This document shows positions 39,943 to 52,059 of a stretch of 64,000 nt of DNA, one piece after another. The translations under genes and the position numbers were made by a program. The stretch is from Stomorhina lunata (taxonomy: Eukaryota; Arthropoda; Insecta; Diptera; Rhiniidae). Under the pieces are notes generated by a model that saw only the letters and a list, made by a program, of their open reading frames with translations, searched no databases and was not told where the DNA came from. Numbering within the stretch: position 1 is the stretch's first letter; the number at the start of each line of letters is the position of its first letter. The stretch covers positions 17,248,384 to 17,312,383 of the forward strand of contig OW121743.1 of assembly GCA_933228675.1 (NCBI GenBank), read 5' to 3'.

Positions 39943-41215
39943 TCATTTTTTCAAATTTGCTAAAACAGTACTTTTGTTGTAGTTTGGATGCATTTTGTGG
40001 AAATGTTCGATCACTTGAATCAAATCATTTTGCTCACTGTTTTCCATCACTAGCGTGTTGTTGACTGTTTTCAAAAGGTCAATTGCGCGCTCAGCAGGGT
40101 CGTTGACTACTGTTAAGTTAATTGCAAATTGTTGAATTTTTTTGAAATCTTCATTTTCATGCCAAGAAGAAGATGGACTGTGAATAAAGTCATAATGAGT
40201 CCCAGTGATATCGAAAAAAATTTTTGTATTTTCTGACACTAGGTCGACGATCTTGAGGTTGGCTTCTTTGGAAAAACACTTATAACGAAACAAGTTTTGC
40301 TGGTTCCTTGGATTATTTAAAGCAGATGCCATTTCGTTCAATGTTTTTGGTGAATGCCTCGGATCAAAAAAAGATAAGCCAATTGCAATTTCGCTTAAAT
40401 ACCACAAGTGTAGTGACATTATTTCTAAAGCAGCCTCTGCTACATAAAAATTTGTTTTGCTATATTCCTGGATTTGTTGTATCAAAAAAATATCGTTCAA
40501 AGCGGCATTTGTTGCTAACGTGCACTTAAACCAATGCTCAACATATATTTTGACCAGAAAAATATTGAACTCAGTGAGACCACTTAACTCATCATCTAAA
40601 TAAAGAAAAAAACTTTATTTAACTTTCGATGCTTGTAAAAAATTTTAACGTACCCGGTAATTTAAATTGGTTTCGAAATGCAAAAATCTTGAGGCTGTAA
40701 ATACCGCGGGACATAAATCTAGCACGGTGCAGTGCTCCAGGAAGTCTTATTTTGATTTGTTTATTTTGGAAAGTTGTTTCACCCAAAAATATTAGACTCA
40801 GCTCCAAAAGCTCTGTATAATCTTTTCTTGGTGACCTTTGAATCGAAAGTTGGTTTTTTATCATGTTTTTGAGCTGTATTTGACTTTCTTTATCGATGCA
40901 AGAGGCTATTCTTGAATTGCTGATGCCCGGCTCAATTTTTGAAAGATCTAGCGAGTTCCATTGCGACTTGAAATTCATTAAAAGACTTATGTCTGGTGAT
41001 GTACTTTTTTCTTTCATTGCCGAGCAATATACGCCAGACAACAGTACTTCCAGAACGTGATGTCTGCAAGCAAGGGTCAATATTTTTCCGCCGAACATAT
41101 CACGTAATCTTTTGCACGTTCCTGACTTTTCACCTGTATTGACACTTGTTGTATCAAAGCATATTCCTTTAATGAAAGGTTCAACTTTCCAATCATCAAC
41201 GGTTTTTTTAATCGC
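39943..41215 (-). CDS. Transposon-encoded protein with two spliced exons (hAT-related group, tentative), partial
   Basis: Exon 41215-40654 begins right after a strong acceptor (TTCTTTTCTTTTCAG). It joins across a 58-nt intron (40653-40596, GTACGT...CTTTATTTAG) to exon 40595-39943. The join is in frame (phase 1) and gives 404 codons ending at TAA. Exon 1 contains GICFDTTSVNTGEKSGTCKR and then GGKILTLACRHHVLEVLL. Later motifs are LPGALHRARFMSRGIYSLKI, then after the junction YVEHWFKCTLATNAALNDI, HLWYLSEIAIGLSFFD and VVNDPAERAIDLLKTVNN. A D-T-T/S-x-x-NTG + LACRHH + LPGA-x-H-x-AR + ND-x-AER arrangement is familiar from an uncharacterised transposase-like family common in arthropod and cnidarian genomes, probably hAT-related; this is from memory. 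The 5' exons are not found. The frame has no stop, so the copy may be recent. Confidence 0.7.
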
Positions 41216-41231
41216 CTGAAAAGAAAAGAAA

Positions 41232-42238
41232 AGTTTTACTACAAAAATTTTTCTTCAGAAAAGTTTTACTACAAAATTTTTTCCACAAAAAAATTTTACT
41301 ATAAAAATTTTACTATAAAAATTTTACTGTAAAAATTTTCTATAGAAAATTTTTTTATAGTCAAAATTTTCTATAGAAAATTTTTTTATAGTAAAAATTT
41401 TCTATAGAAAATTTTTTATAGTCAAAATTTTCTATAGAAAATTTTTTTATAGTAAACATTTTTTTTAGAAAAATCTTTTAAAGTAAACATTTTCTATAGA
41501 AAAAATTTTATAGTAAAAATTTTCTATCGAAAAATTTTTTATAGTAAAAATTTTCTATCGAAAAATTTTTTATATTAAAAATTTTCTATCGAAAAATTTT
41601 TTCTAGTAAAAATTTTCTATAGAAAATTTTTGTATAGGAAAAATTTTCTATTGAAAATTTTTTTATAGTAAAAATTTTCTACAAAAATATTTTTAAGCAA
41701 AAATTTTCTATAGAATAATTTTTATTGTACAAATTTTGTATTTTTTATAGTAAAAATCTTCTATCGAAAATTTTTTTTAAGTAAAAATCTTCAGTGGAAA
41801 AATTTCTTGTATTAAAAATTTTCTGTGGAAAAATTTTTATAGTAAAAATTTTCTATAGAAAAATTTTTTATAGTTAAAGTTTTCTACAGAAAATATTTGT
41901 TATAGTAAAAATTTTCTATAATAAAATTTTTTATAGTGAAAATTTTCTCAAGAAAATTTTTTTATAGTAACAATTTTCTATAGAAAATTTTATTATAGTA
42001 AAAATTTTCTATAGAAATATTTTTAAGTAAAAATTTTCTAACGAAAATTTTTTTATTGTACAAATTTTGTATAGAAAAATAATTATGTTAAAAATTTTCT
42101 ATAGAAAAGTTTTTTATAGTAAAAATTTTCTATCGAAATTTTTTAAAGTCAAAATTTTCTGTGGAAAAATTTCTTGTAGTAAAAATTTCCTGTAGAAAAA
42201 TTTTTATAGTTTTAAAGTTTTCTATAGAAAATTTTAAA
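41232..42238. repeat. ~30-bp satellite, block D, CTATAG core
   Basis: About 33 units in which ATAGTAAAAA is joined to TTTTCTATAGAAAATTTTT. TATCG variants of the core are common in the middle. The block starts about 15 bp upstream of the acceptor at 41216-41217 on the minus strand, so if the gene is transcribed this satellite lies in its intron. The plus frame 42161-42403 is a chance frame. Confidence 0.95.
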
Positions 42239-42601
42239 AGTTTAAATGTATGTATGATCTTTTCCACTACATTCACATTTTTTTGCATCCCAATAAAATT
42301 CACCCTCATCTTAATTCGAATGCATTTTTTTCTGTTTGGTAGAATATTTTTGTTATTTATGGTAATTCTATGTCATACAAAACGTTATGCCTCAAAACAA
42401 TAGCAGTCAGGAAGATTTAAGGCTATATATTCTTTGCATTATTATTGTAGAGCCTTTTGCATTTTTTTGGTTTGTGTGAATCCTAAACATATTTTACAAT
42501 TTGTTAAACTCTAATGTCAGCTAACCTACAACATTTTGCATATTTAACATCCAGAGTTTAAGGCCATAACAAGTCAAGTGGAATGCTAAAACTGTACTAA
42601 A

Positions 42602-42760
42602 CTAATAGATTTCTAGTTTAAATCTGAATGAATTCGCTTGTTTAAGAGGAAACTGAAGGCTTAAAATATCATCAAGAGCTAATGGTTGACATGTACCAAA
42701 GCGGCATATATTGCAGTCTCTTGCATTCCGTTGAAATATTTTAAATCGCTTAACAATTGT
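42602..42760 (-). other. Coding-like 53-codon open stretch, possible upstream exon
   Basis: The minus frame reads ...KRFKIFQRNARDCNICRFGT then CQPLALDDILSLQFPLKQAN before a TAG at 42602-42604. It has a C-x2-C-x4-C pattern and a less AT-biased composition than its surroundings. It lies 1.4 kb upstream of the spliced transposon gene on the same strand. No convincing splice sites were found at its edges, so it may be a degraded exon or chance. Confidence 0.2.
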
Positions 42761-42795
42761 TTATGATATAGTGGTATACCTAACCTAACTCTTAT

Positions 42796-42813
42796 ATTAA
42801 TATCAATCATACG
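42796..42813. repeat. Recurring 17-bp motif, one of five copies
   Basis: The motif attaatatcaatcatacg occurs here and at 12001, 21030 and 51056 (the last with ACT in place of ACG), and inverted at 12377. Three copies (21030, 42796 and 51056) are also preceded by a CTCTT/CTCTG-type stretch, which extends the match. On the other strand the motif contains TGATTGAT followed by ATTAAT. This resembles an Extradenticle/PBX-type site next to a homeodomain core; that reading is inference. Confidence 0.6.
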
Positions 42814-43161
42814 CAGTGGTTGTTATTTTCCTTTCAATTTTTAAATTATGATTTATTTTCTAAACTTTTTCCAATTTGTTTAAAGAAACATATCCCTAGT
42901 GTATCTATTTTCTACAGCCGAAGAAAATTAATTTCAAATAAAAATAAACTGTTATACTTTTCGCCATTAAAATGTCATTATGTTCCTGTCTATTTTTTCA
43001 GAATTAATTTACAAAATTTCCCTACTTTATTTTCTTGTAAATCTAATTTGCACCTGTCAATAAAATACAGTTGTATAATCAAGTTTTAATCAAGGAAAGA
43101 ATAGGGAAGTTTTTAAAATAAATTTCTTGTTATTGATTTAAGTTTTTCTTTGCTTTTCCAG

Positions 43162-43193
43162 GTGTTAAAATGGTAGATGGCGAAAATCTGAAT
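43162..43193 (+). CDS. Candidate 32-nt microexon of a host gene
   Basis: A strong acceptor (a pyrimidine tract TTTTTCTTTGCTTTTCCAG, ending at 43161) and a consensus donor (GTGAGT at 43194) enclose 32 nt. Only one frame is open: it reads V-K-M-V-D-G-E-N-L-N and ends at a codon boundary, with an ATG at 43169. It could be a first coding exon with eight residues after a non-coding leader, or an internal microexon. The exon sequence has more G and less T than its flanks. The product is not recognised, and no partner exon was found in the window. The adjacent 6-bp satellite would then lie in the following intron, 145 bp after the donor. Confidence 0.4.
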
Positions 43194-43337
43194 GTGAGTT
43201 TAATTTGACATTAATTACAAGATTTTTCCTAAATGACACAATGATTGCTAGAAAATTAGAATAGAAATAAGTTTAGGAAAAGGGATAGCCTTAAAAGACT
43301 TTTTAAATGAAAAAGTTGTATTCAATTATAAAAGTAT

Positions 43338-46300
43338 ATTAGTATTAGTATTAGTATTAGTATTAGTATTAGTATTAGTATTAGTATTAGTATTAGTATT
43401 AGTATTAGTATTAGTATTAGTATTAGTATTAGTATTAGTATTAGTATTAGTATTAGTATTAGTATTAGTATTAGTATTAGTATTAGTATTAGTATTAGTA
43501 TTAGTATTAGTATTAGTATTAGTATTAGTATTAGTATTAGTATTAGTATTAGTATTAGTATTAGTATTAGTATTAGTATTAGTATTAGTATTAGTATTAG
43601 TATTAGTATTAGTATTAGTATTAGTATTAGTATTAGTATTAGTATTAGTATTAGTATTAGTATTAGTATTAGTATTAGTATTAGTATTAGTATTAGTATT
43701 AGTATTAGTATTAGTATTAGTATTAGTATTAGTATTAGTATTAGTATTAGTATTAGTATTAGTATTAGTATTAGTATTAGTATTAGTATTAGTATTAGTA
43801 TTAGTATTAGTATTAGTATTAGTATTAGTATTAGTATTAGTATTAGTATTAGTATTAGTATTAGTATTAGTATTAGTATTAGTATTAGTATTAGTATTAG
43901 TATTAGTATTAGTATTAGTATTAGTATTAGTATTAGTATTAGTATTAGTATTAGTATTAGTATTAGTATTAGTATTAGTATTAGTATTAGTATTAGTATT
44001 AGTATTAGTATTAGTATTAGTATTAGTATTAGTATTAGTATTAGTATTAGTATTAGTATTAGTATTAGTATTAGTATTAGTATTAGTATTAGTATTAGTA
44101 TTAGTATTAGTATTAGTATTAGTATTAGTATTAGTATTAGTATTAGTATTAGTATTAGTATTAGTATTAGTATTAGTATTAGTATTAGTATTAGTATTAG
44201 TATTAGTATTAGTATTAGTATTAGTATTAGTATTAGTATTAGTATTAGTATTAGTATTAGTATTAGTATTAGTATTAGTATTAGTATTAGTATTAGTATT
44301 AGTATTAGTATTAGTATTAGTATTAGTATTAGTATTAGTATTAGTATTAGTATTAGTATTAGTATTAGTATTAGTATTAGTATTAGTATTAGTATTAGTA
44401 TTAGTATTAGTATTAGTATTAGTATTAGTATTAGTATTAGTATTAGTATTAGTATTAGTATTAGTATTAGTATTAGTATTAGTATTAGTATTAGTATTAG
44501 TATTAGTATTAGTATTAGTATTAGTATTAGTATTAGTATTAGTATTAGTATTAGTATTAGTATTAGTATTAGTATTAGTATTAGTATTAGTATTAGTATT
44601 AGTATTAGTATTAGTATTAGTATTAGTATTAGTATTAGTATTAGTATTAGTATTAGTATTAGTATTAGTATTAGTATTAGTATTAGTATTAGTATTAGTA
44701 TTAGTATTAGTATTAGTATTAGTATTAGTATTAGTATTAGTATTAGTATTAGTATTAGTATTAGTATTAGTATTAGTATTAGTATTAGTATTAGTATTAG
44801 TATTAGTATTAGTATTAGTATTAGTATTAGTATTAGTATTAGTATTAGTATTAGTATTAGTATTAGTATTAGTATTAGTATTAGTATTAGTATTAGTATT
44901 AGTATTAGTATTAGTATTAGTATTAGTATTAGTATTAGTATTAGTATTAGTATTAGTATTAGTATTAGTATTAGTATTAGTATTAGTATTAGTATTAGTA
45001 TTAGTATTAGTATTAGTATTAGTATTAGTATTAGTATTAGTATTAGTATTAGTATTAGTATTAGTATTAGTATTAGTATTAGTATTAGTATTAGTATTAG
45101 TATTAGTATTAGTATTAGTATTAGTATTAGTATTAGTATTAGTATTAGTATTAGTATTAGTATTAGTATTAGTATTAGTATTAGTATTAGTATTAGTATT
45201 AGTATTAGTATTAGTATTAGTATTAGTATTAGTATTAGTATTAGTATTAGTATTAGTATTAGTATTAGTATTAGTATTAGTATTAGTATTAGTATTAGTA
45301 TTAGTATTAGTATTAGTATTAGTATTAGTATTAGTATTAGTATTAGTATTAGTATTAGTATTAGTATTAGTATTAGTATTAGTATTAGTATTAGTATTAG
45401 TATTAGTATTAGTATTAGTATTAGTATTAGTATTAGTATTAGTATTAGTATTAGTATTAGTATTAGTATTAGTATTAGTATTAGTATTAGTATTAGTATT
45501 AGTATTAGTATTAGTATTAGTATTAGTATTAGTATTAGTATTAGTATTAGTATTAGTATTAGTATTAGTATTAGTATTAGTATTAGTATTAGTATTAGTA
45601 TTAGTATTAGTATTAGTATTAGTATTAGTATTAGTATTAGTATTAGTATTAGTATTAGTATTAGTATTAGTATTAGTATTAGTATTAGTATTAGTATTAG
45701 TATTAGTATTAGTATTAGTATTAGTATTAGTATTAGTATTAGTATTAGTATTAGTATTAGTATTAGTATTAGTATTAGTATTAGTATTAGTATTAGTATT
45801 AGTATTAGTATTAGTATTAGTATTAGTATTAGTATTAGTATTAGTATTAGTATTAGTATTAGTATTAGTATTAGTATTAGTATTAGTATTAGTATTAGTA
45901 TTAGTATTAGTATTAGTATTAGTATTAGTATTAGTATTAGTATTAGTATTAGTATTAGTATTAGTATTAGTATTAGTATTAGTATTAGTATTAGTATTAG
46001 TATTAGTATTAGTATTAGTATTAGTATTAGTATTAGTATTAGTATTAGTATTAGTATTAGTATTAGTATTAGTATTAGTATTAGTATTAGTATTAGTATT
46101 AGTATTAGTATTAGTATTAGTATTAGTATTAGTATTAGTATTAGTATTAGTATTAGTATTAGTATTAGTATTAGTATTAGTATTAGTATTAGTATTAGTA
46201 TTAGTATTAGTATTAGTATTAGTATTAGTATTAGTATTAGTATTAGTATTAGTATTAGTATTAGTATTAGTATTAGTATTAGTATTAGTATTAGTATTAG

Positions 46301-49300
46301 TATTAGTATTAGTATTAGTATTAGTATTAGTATTAGTATTAGTATTAGTATTAGTATTAGTATTAGTATTAGTATTAGTATTAGTATTAGTATTAGTATT
46401 AGTATTAGTATTAGTATTAGTATTAGTATTAGTATTAGTATTAGTATTAGTATTAGTATTAGTATTAGTATTAGTATTAGTATTAGTATTAGTATTAGTA
46501 TTAGTATTAGTATTAGTATTAGTATTAGTATTAGTATTAGTATTAGTATTAGTATTAGTATTAGTATTAGTATTAGTATTAGTATTAGTATTAGTATTAG
46601 TATTAGTATTAGTATTAGTATTAGTATTAGTATTAGTATTAGTATTAGTATTAGTATTAGTATTAGTATTAGTATTAGTATTAGTATTAGTATTAGTATT
46701 AGTATTAGTATTAGTATTAGTATTAGTATTAGTATTAGTATTAGTATTAGTATTAGTATTAGTATTAGTATTAGTATTAGTATTAGTATTAGTATTAGTA
46801 TTAGTATTAGTATTAGTATTAGTATTAGTATTAGTATTAGTATTAGTATTAGTATTAGTATTAGTATTAGTATTAGTATTAGTATTAGTATTAGTATTAG
46901 TATTAGTATTAGTATTAGTATTAGTATTAGTATTAGTATTAGTATTAGTATTAGTATTAGTATTAGTATTAGTATTAGTATTAGTATTAGTATTAGTATT
47001 AGTATTAGTATTAGTATTAGTATTAGTATTAGTATTAGTATTAGTATTAGTATTAGTATTAGTATTAGTATTAGTATTAGTATTAGTATTAGTATTAGTA
47101 TTAGTATTAGTATTAGTATTAGTATTAGTATTAGTATTAGTATTAGTATTAGTATTAGTATTAGTATTAGTATTAGTATTAGTATTAGTATTAGTATTAG
47201 TATTAGTATTAGTATTAGTATTAGTATTAGTATTAGTATTAGTATTAGTATTAGTATTAGTATTAGTATTAGTATTAGTATTAGTATTAGTATTAGTATT
47301 AGTATTAGTATTAGTATTAGTATTAGTATTAGTATTAGTATTAGTATTAGTATTAGTATTAGTATTAGTATTAGTATTAGTATTAGTATTAGTATTAGTA
47401 TTAGTATTAGTATTAGTATTAGTATTAGTATTAGTATTAGTATTAGTATTAGTATTAGTATTAGTATTAGTATTAGTATTAGTATTAGTATTAGTATTAG
47501 TATTAGTATTAGTATTAGTATTAGTATTAGTATTAGTATTAGTATTAGTATTAGTATTAGTATTAGTATTAGTATTAGTATTAGTATTAGTATTAGTATT
47601 AGTATTAGTATTAGTATTAGTATTAGTATTAGTATTAGTATTAGTATTAGTATTAGTATTAGTATTAGTATTAGTATTAGTATTAGTATTAGTATTAGTA
47701 TTAGTATTAGTATTAGTATTAGTATTAGTATTAGTATTAGTATTAGTATTAGTATTAGTATTAGTATTAGTATTAGTATTAGTATTAGTATTAGTATTAG
47801 TATTAGTATTAGTATTAGTATTAGTATTAGTATTAGTATTAGTATTAGTATTAGTATTAGTATTAGTATTAGTATTAGTATTAGTATTAGTATTAGTATT
47901 AGTATTAGTATTAGTATTAGTATTAGTATTAGTATTAGTATTAGTATTAGTATTAGTATTAGTATTAGTATTAGTATTAGTATTAGTATTAGTATTAGTA
48001 TTAGTATTAGTATTAGTATTAGTATTAGTATTAGTATTAGTATTAGTATTAGTATTAGTATTAGTATTAGTATTAGTATTAGTATTAGTATTAGTATTAG
48101 TATTAGTATTAGTATTAGTATTAGTATTAGTATTAGTATTAGTATTAGTATTAGTATTAGTATTAGTATTAGTATTAGTATTAGTATTAGTATTAGTATT
48201 AGTATTAGTATTAGTATTAGTATTAGTATTAGTATTAGTATTAGTATTAGTATTAGTATTAGTATTAGTATTAGTATTAGTATTAGTATTAGTATTAGTA
48301 TTAGTATTAGTATTAGTATTAGTATTAGTATTAGTATTAGTATTAGTATTAGTATTAGTATTAGTATTAGTATTAGTATTAGTATTAGTATTAGTATTAG
48401 TATTAGTATTAGTATTAGTATTAGTATTAGTATTAGTATTAGTATTAGTATTAGTATTAGTATTAGTATTAGTATTAGTATTAGTATTAGTATTAGTATT
48501 AGTATTAGTATTAGTATTAGTATTAGTATTAGTATTAGTATTAGTATTAGTATTAGTATTAGTATTAGTATTAGTATTAGTATTAGTATTAGTATTAGTA
48601 TTAGTATTAGTATTAGTATTAGTATTAGTATTAGTATTAGTATTAGTATTAGTATTAGTATTAGTATTAGTATTAGTATTAGTATTAGTATTAGTATTAG
48701 TATTAGTATTAGTATTAGTATTAGTATTAGTATTAGTATTAGTATTAGTATTAGTATTAGTATTAGTATTAGTATTAGTATTAGTATTAGTATTAGTATT
48801 AGTATTAGTATTAGTATTAGTATTAGTATTAGTATTAGTATTAGTATTAGTATTAGTATTAGTATTAGTATTAGTATTAGTATTAGTATTAGTATTAGTA
48901 TTAGTATTAGTATTAGTATTAGTATTAGTATTAGTATTAGTATTAGTATTAGTATTAGTATTAGTATTAGTATTAGTATTAGTATTAGTATTAGTATTAG
49001 TATTAGTATTAGTATTAGTATTAGTATTAGTATTAGTATTAGTATTAGTATTAGTATTAGTATTAGTATTAGTATTAGTATTAGTATTAGTATTAGTATT
49101 AGTATTAGTATTAGTATTAGTATTAGTATTAGTATTAGTATTAGTATTAGTATTAGTATTAGTATTAGTATTAGTATTAGTATTAGTATTAGTATTAGTA
49201 TTAGTATTAGTATTAGTATTAGTATTAGTATTAGTATTAGTATTAGTATTAGTATTAGTATTAGTATTAGTATTAGTATTAGTATTAGTATTAGTATTAG

Positions 49301-50033
49301 TATTAGTATTAGTATTAGTATTAGTATTAGTATTAGTATTAGTATTAGTATTAGTATTAGTATTAGTATTAGTATTAGTATTAGTATTAGTATTAGTATT
49401 AGTATTAGTATTAGTATTAGTATTAGTATTAGTATTAGTATTAGTATTAGTATTAGTATTAGTATTAGTATTAGTATTAGTATTAGTATTAGTATTAGTA
49501 TTAGTATTAGTATTAGTATTAGTATTAGTATTAGTATTAGTATTAGTATTAGTATTAGTATTAGTATTAGTATTAGTATTAGTATTAGTATTAGTATTAG
49601 TATTAGTATTAGTATTAGTATTAGTATTAGTATTAGTATTAGTATTAGTATTAGTATTAGTATTAGTATTAGTATTAGTATTAGTATTAGTATTAGTATT
49701 AGTATTAGTATTAGTATTAGTATTAGTATTAGTATTAGTATTAGTATTAGTATTAGTATTAGTATTAGTATTAGTATTAGTATTAGTATTAGTATTAGTA
49801 TTAGTATTAGTATTAGTATTAGTATTAGTATTAGTATTAGTATTAGTATTAGTATTAGTATTAGTATTAGTATTAGTATTAGTATTAGTATTAGTATTAG
49901 TATTAGTATTAGTATTAGTATTAGTATTAGTATTAGTATTAGTATTAGTATTAGTATTAGTATTAGTATTAGTATTAGTATTAGTATTAGTATTAGTATT
50001 AGTATTAGTATTAGTATTAGTCTTAGTATTTAG
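43338..50033. repeat. 6-bp satellite (TTAGTA)n, 6.7 kb
   Basis: About 1,115 nearly perfect copies of a hexamer (TTAGTA). The only visible change is TCTTAG at about 50021-50022, next to the right edge. The 2236-codon minus frame made of Asn-Thr pairs arises because the unit is two codons long and that frame lacks a stop. It has no start context, composition or domain that would make it a gene. The motif is similar to, but not the same as, the TTAGG telomere repeat of many insects, which flies have lost; no telomere function is implied. Confidence 0.98.
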
Positions 50034-51819
50034 CACACCTTTTAGACTAGAACTTTATGAAATATGTTGCCTACATTTAGGAATTTTGTCGAAATTTCTA
50101 AAAATCAATTCTATTGTAAATGATTTTTGTAGGTATAAAACGATATCGATGTAATAAAAATTTAACACACCAGCAACATTTGCTTTATTTTTTTGTTTGC
50201 AATACAACAATCAGCTTTCCTGAAAATATTTTTTCTCATTTTTTTATTGCCGACACTAAAAGTTGTTTGCTAATACTAGTTTCAGTGAATCCCCTTTAAA
50301 AAACTGATAGTGAACTAATAGAGTTATTTACACCACATGTCAGCTGTCAAAACACATTTGCACACACTCTAGTAACTTTAACTTAATTTTGAAGTGTCAT
50401 GTTACCAAATAGAGTCTGTTGAAAGAAAAAAAAATAGAATTCTAAAAAAAACACTTGTTATAAAAACTCAGCAAGTGTTTGGCAATATTCAGGTATTTTT
50501 TTTTTTTGTAAAAAATTCAATTTCTACATTTTTTCGTTCCATTTTTCGTCTTTACATCTATGGTTCATAAATCTCTAGAGTATGTTAGGGATGAGTGAAT
50601 TTGTATGTGATCTTTCAGTGGCATTGAAGTGTATTAAAGTGTGCAAAATGTCCAGGTGTAGTCTTACATGTGCATTAAGCTATTTACAGACAAACGCAAG
50701 CAGTTTGAAGAATATCGAATGCAAAGTGTACCAAATGCTTATGAAATTCTATGCCTGAATGAATGCAACAATTCTAGTCAACCATAAAATTTTGTAACCC
50801 GAATTCAGTTCATCCCGCTAGTTTTGGGGGAAAATGTAAATTTTATACATTTTTTGTTACCTGAAATAAAAAATTGTGAAAATTTAGTTTAATATTTTTT
50901 TTAAATCAGCAAAAAAACATTCTCTAAGAAGATCAAATCAAAATTATTTCTTTTCTTATGAAGGCCTCAAGTCTTGGCTTTCATTTTCGTACAAATTTAT
51001 TAAAATCCTTTTAATAGCTTTAAATTTATTAATACTTTTCTAACATTACCTCTTAATTAATATCAATCATACTCCCCGTATGACAAAATGTTAAAATTTA
51101 AGATTTCTGCTTTCTTTTACTTTCATTTTAATTTCAAGCCTTCAAAATCCCTTAAGAATCTCTAATAATTCCTACAAAAATATAAAACTTACTTCTTTCT
51201 TTTCTTTCTTTTCTTTCTCTGGAAGAAATCTTGACACAAAAGTTCTTCTCGAGTTGTTGGAAATTACTTCATTCAACAACTGCCTGAATTTTAACTTTTT
51301 ACCTTTTAAGATTTTAAGTTTTAGTGCCATGATTATTGTTGTAGTTGCTGTTGTTCTGAATTTTGTTTCTTAGCCTGGCTCTTATGGATACTCAGTCTGA
51401 AACTGTTGTTTTTACAATTTTCTTAACCTACTTTAACTTTTAGAGTAAATATTGTTTAAGTTCCTTTTTTTGGGAGGTAATTCTTTCAACTTATGAGGCA
51501 CTTAAAACAGAGAATTAACATTTTGCAAAGAACTGTGACAGTGGATGTTGATTGTTGAATTTGCTAGTAACTGTTAAGTTTCCGAGAGTCGCTGTTATGA
51601 CCATGATAAGCACTTGGAAACAACTTTTGTTGATTGAAGAACAAAATAGAGTATAAAAATAAAATGACAGAACTAAATATTAAAAGTAAAAATTTACATA
51701 TTTTAATTGAAACATGTAACATTAACAGAGTAATAACATACTTATATATGACCTATAGAAGAACAATAAGAAAACTGTATCACAACTAGAGCATAAATAT
51801 AAAAGGACTAGAGCGGAAA
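50034..51819. other. Non-coding single-copy-looking sequence
   Basis: About 1.8 kb with no array and no protein-like frame. It contains the fourth plus-oriented copy of the 17-bp motif at 51056-51072 and a pyrimidine stretch TTCTTTCTTTTCTTTCTTTT near 51194. No exon is supported, although this is one of the best places in the window to look for conserved non-coding sequence. Confidence 0.5.
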
Positions 51820-52030
51820 CATGGCATAACTATAACATAACTACAACATAACTATAGCATAGCTATAGCAAAACTATAACATAACTATAATATAACTATA
51901 ACATAACTATATCATAACTAAAACATAATTTTAACATAACTATAACATAAATATAACATAACTATAACATAAATATAACATAACTATAACATAATAATAA
52001 CATAACTATAACATAACTATATAATATTTA
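51820..52030. repeat. Degenerate 11-bp repeat (ACTATAACATA)n
   Basis: About 19 imperfect copies of ACTATAACATA run into the next array. The unit differs from ACTAGAACAGA by T/G changes at two positions, so this looks like an older edge of the same satellite. Confidence 0.9.
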
Positions 52031-52059
52031 TAACACAGCTCTATCACAACAAGATCATA

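Noticed and set aside
40308..40529. Plus-strand frame opposite the spliced gene
   Set aside because: It is an antisense shadow of exon 40595-39943.
43338..50033. Telomere-like sequence
   Set aside because: TTAGTA is not the TTAGG/TTAGGG telomere unit. Flies generally lack such repeats at telomeres, and the array is internal, with unique flanks on both sides.
43326..50036. 2236-codon minus-strand frame of Asn-Thr repeats
   Set aside because: It is a direct result of a 6-bp satellite whose unit is two stop-free codons in that frame. There is no non-repeat domain, and the flanking residues are a few codons only.
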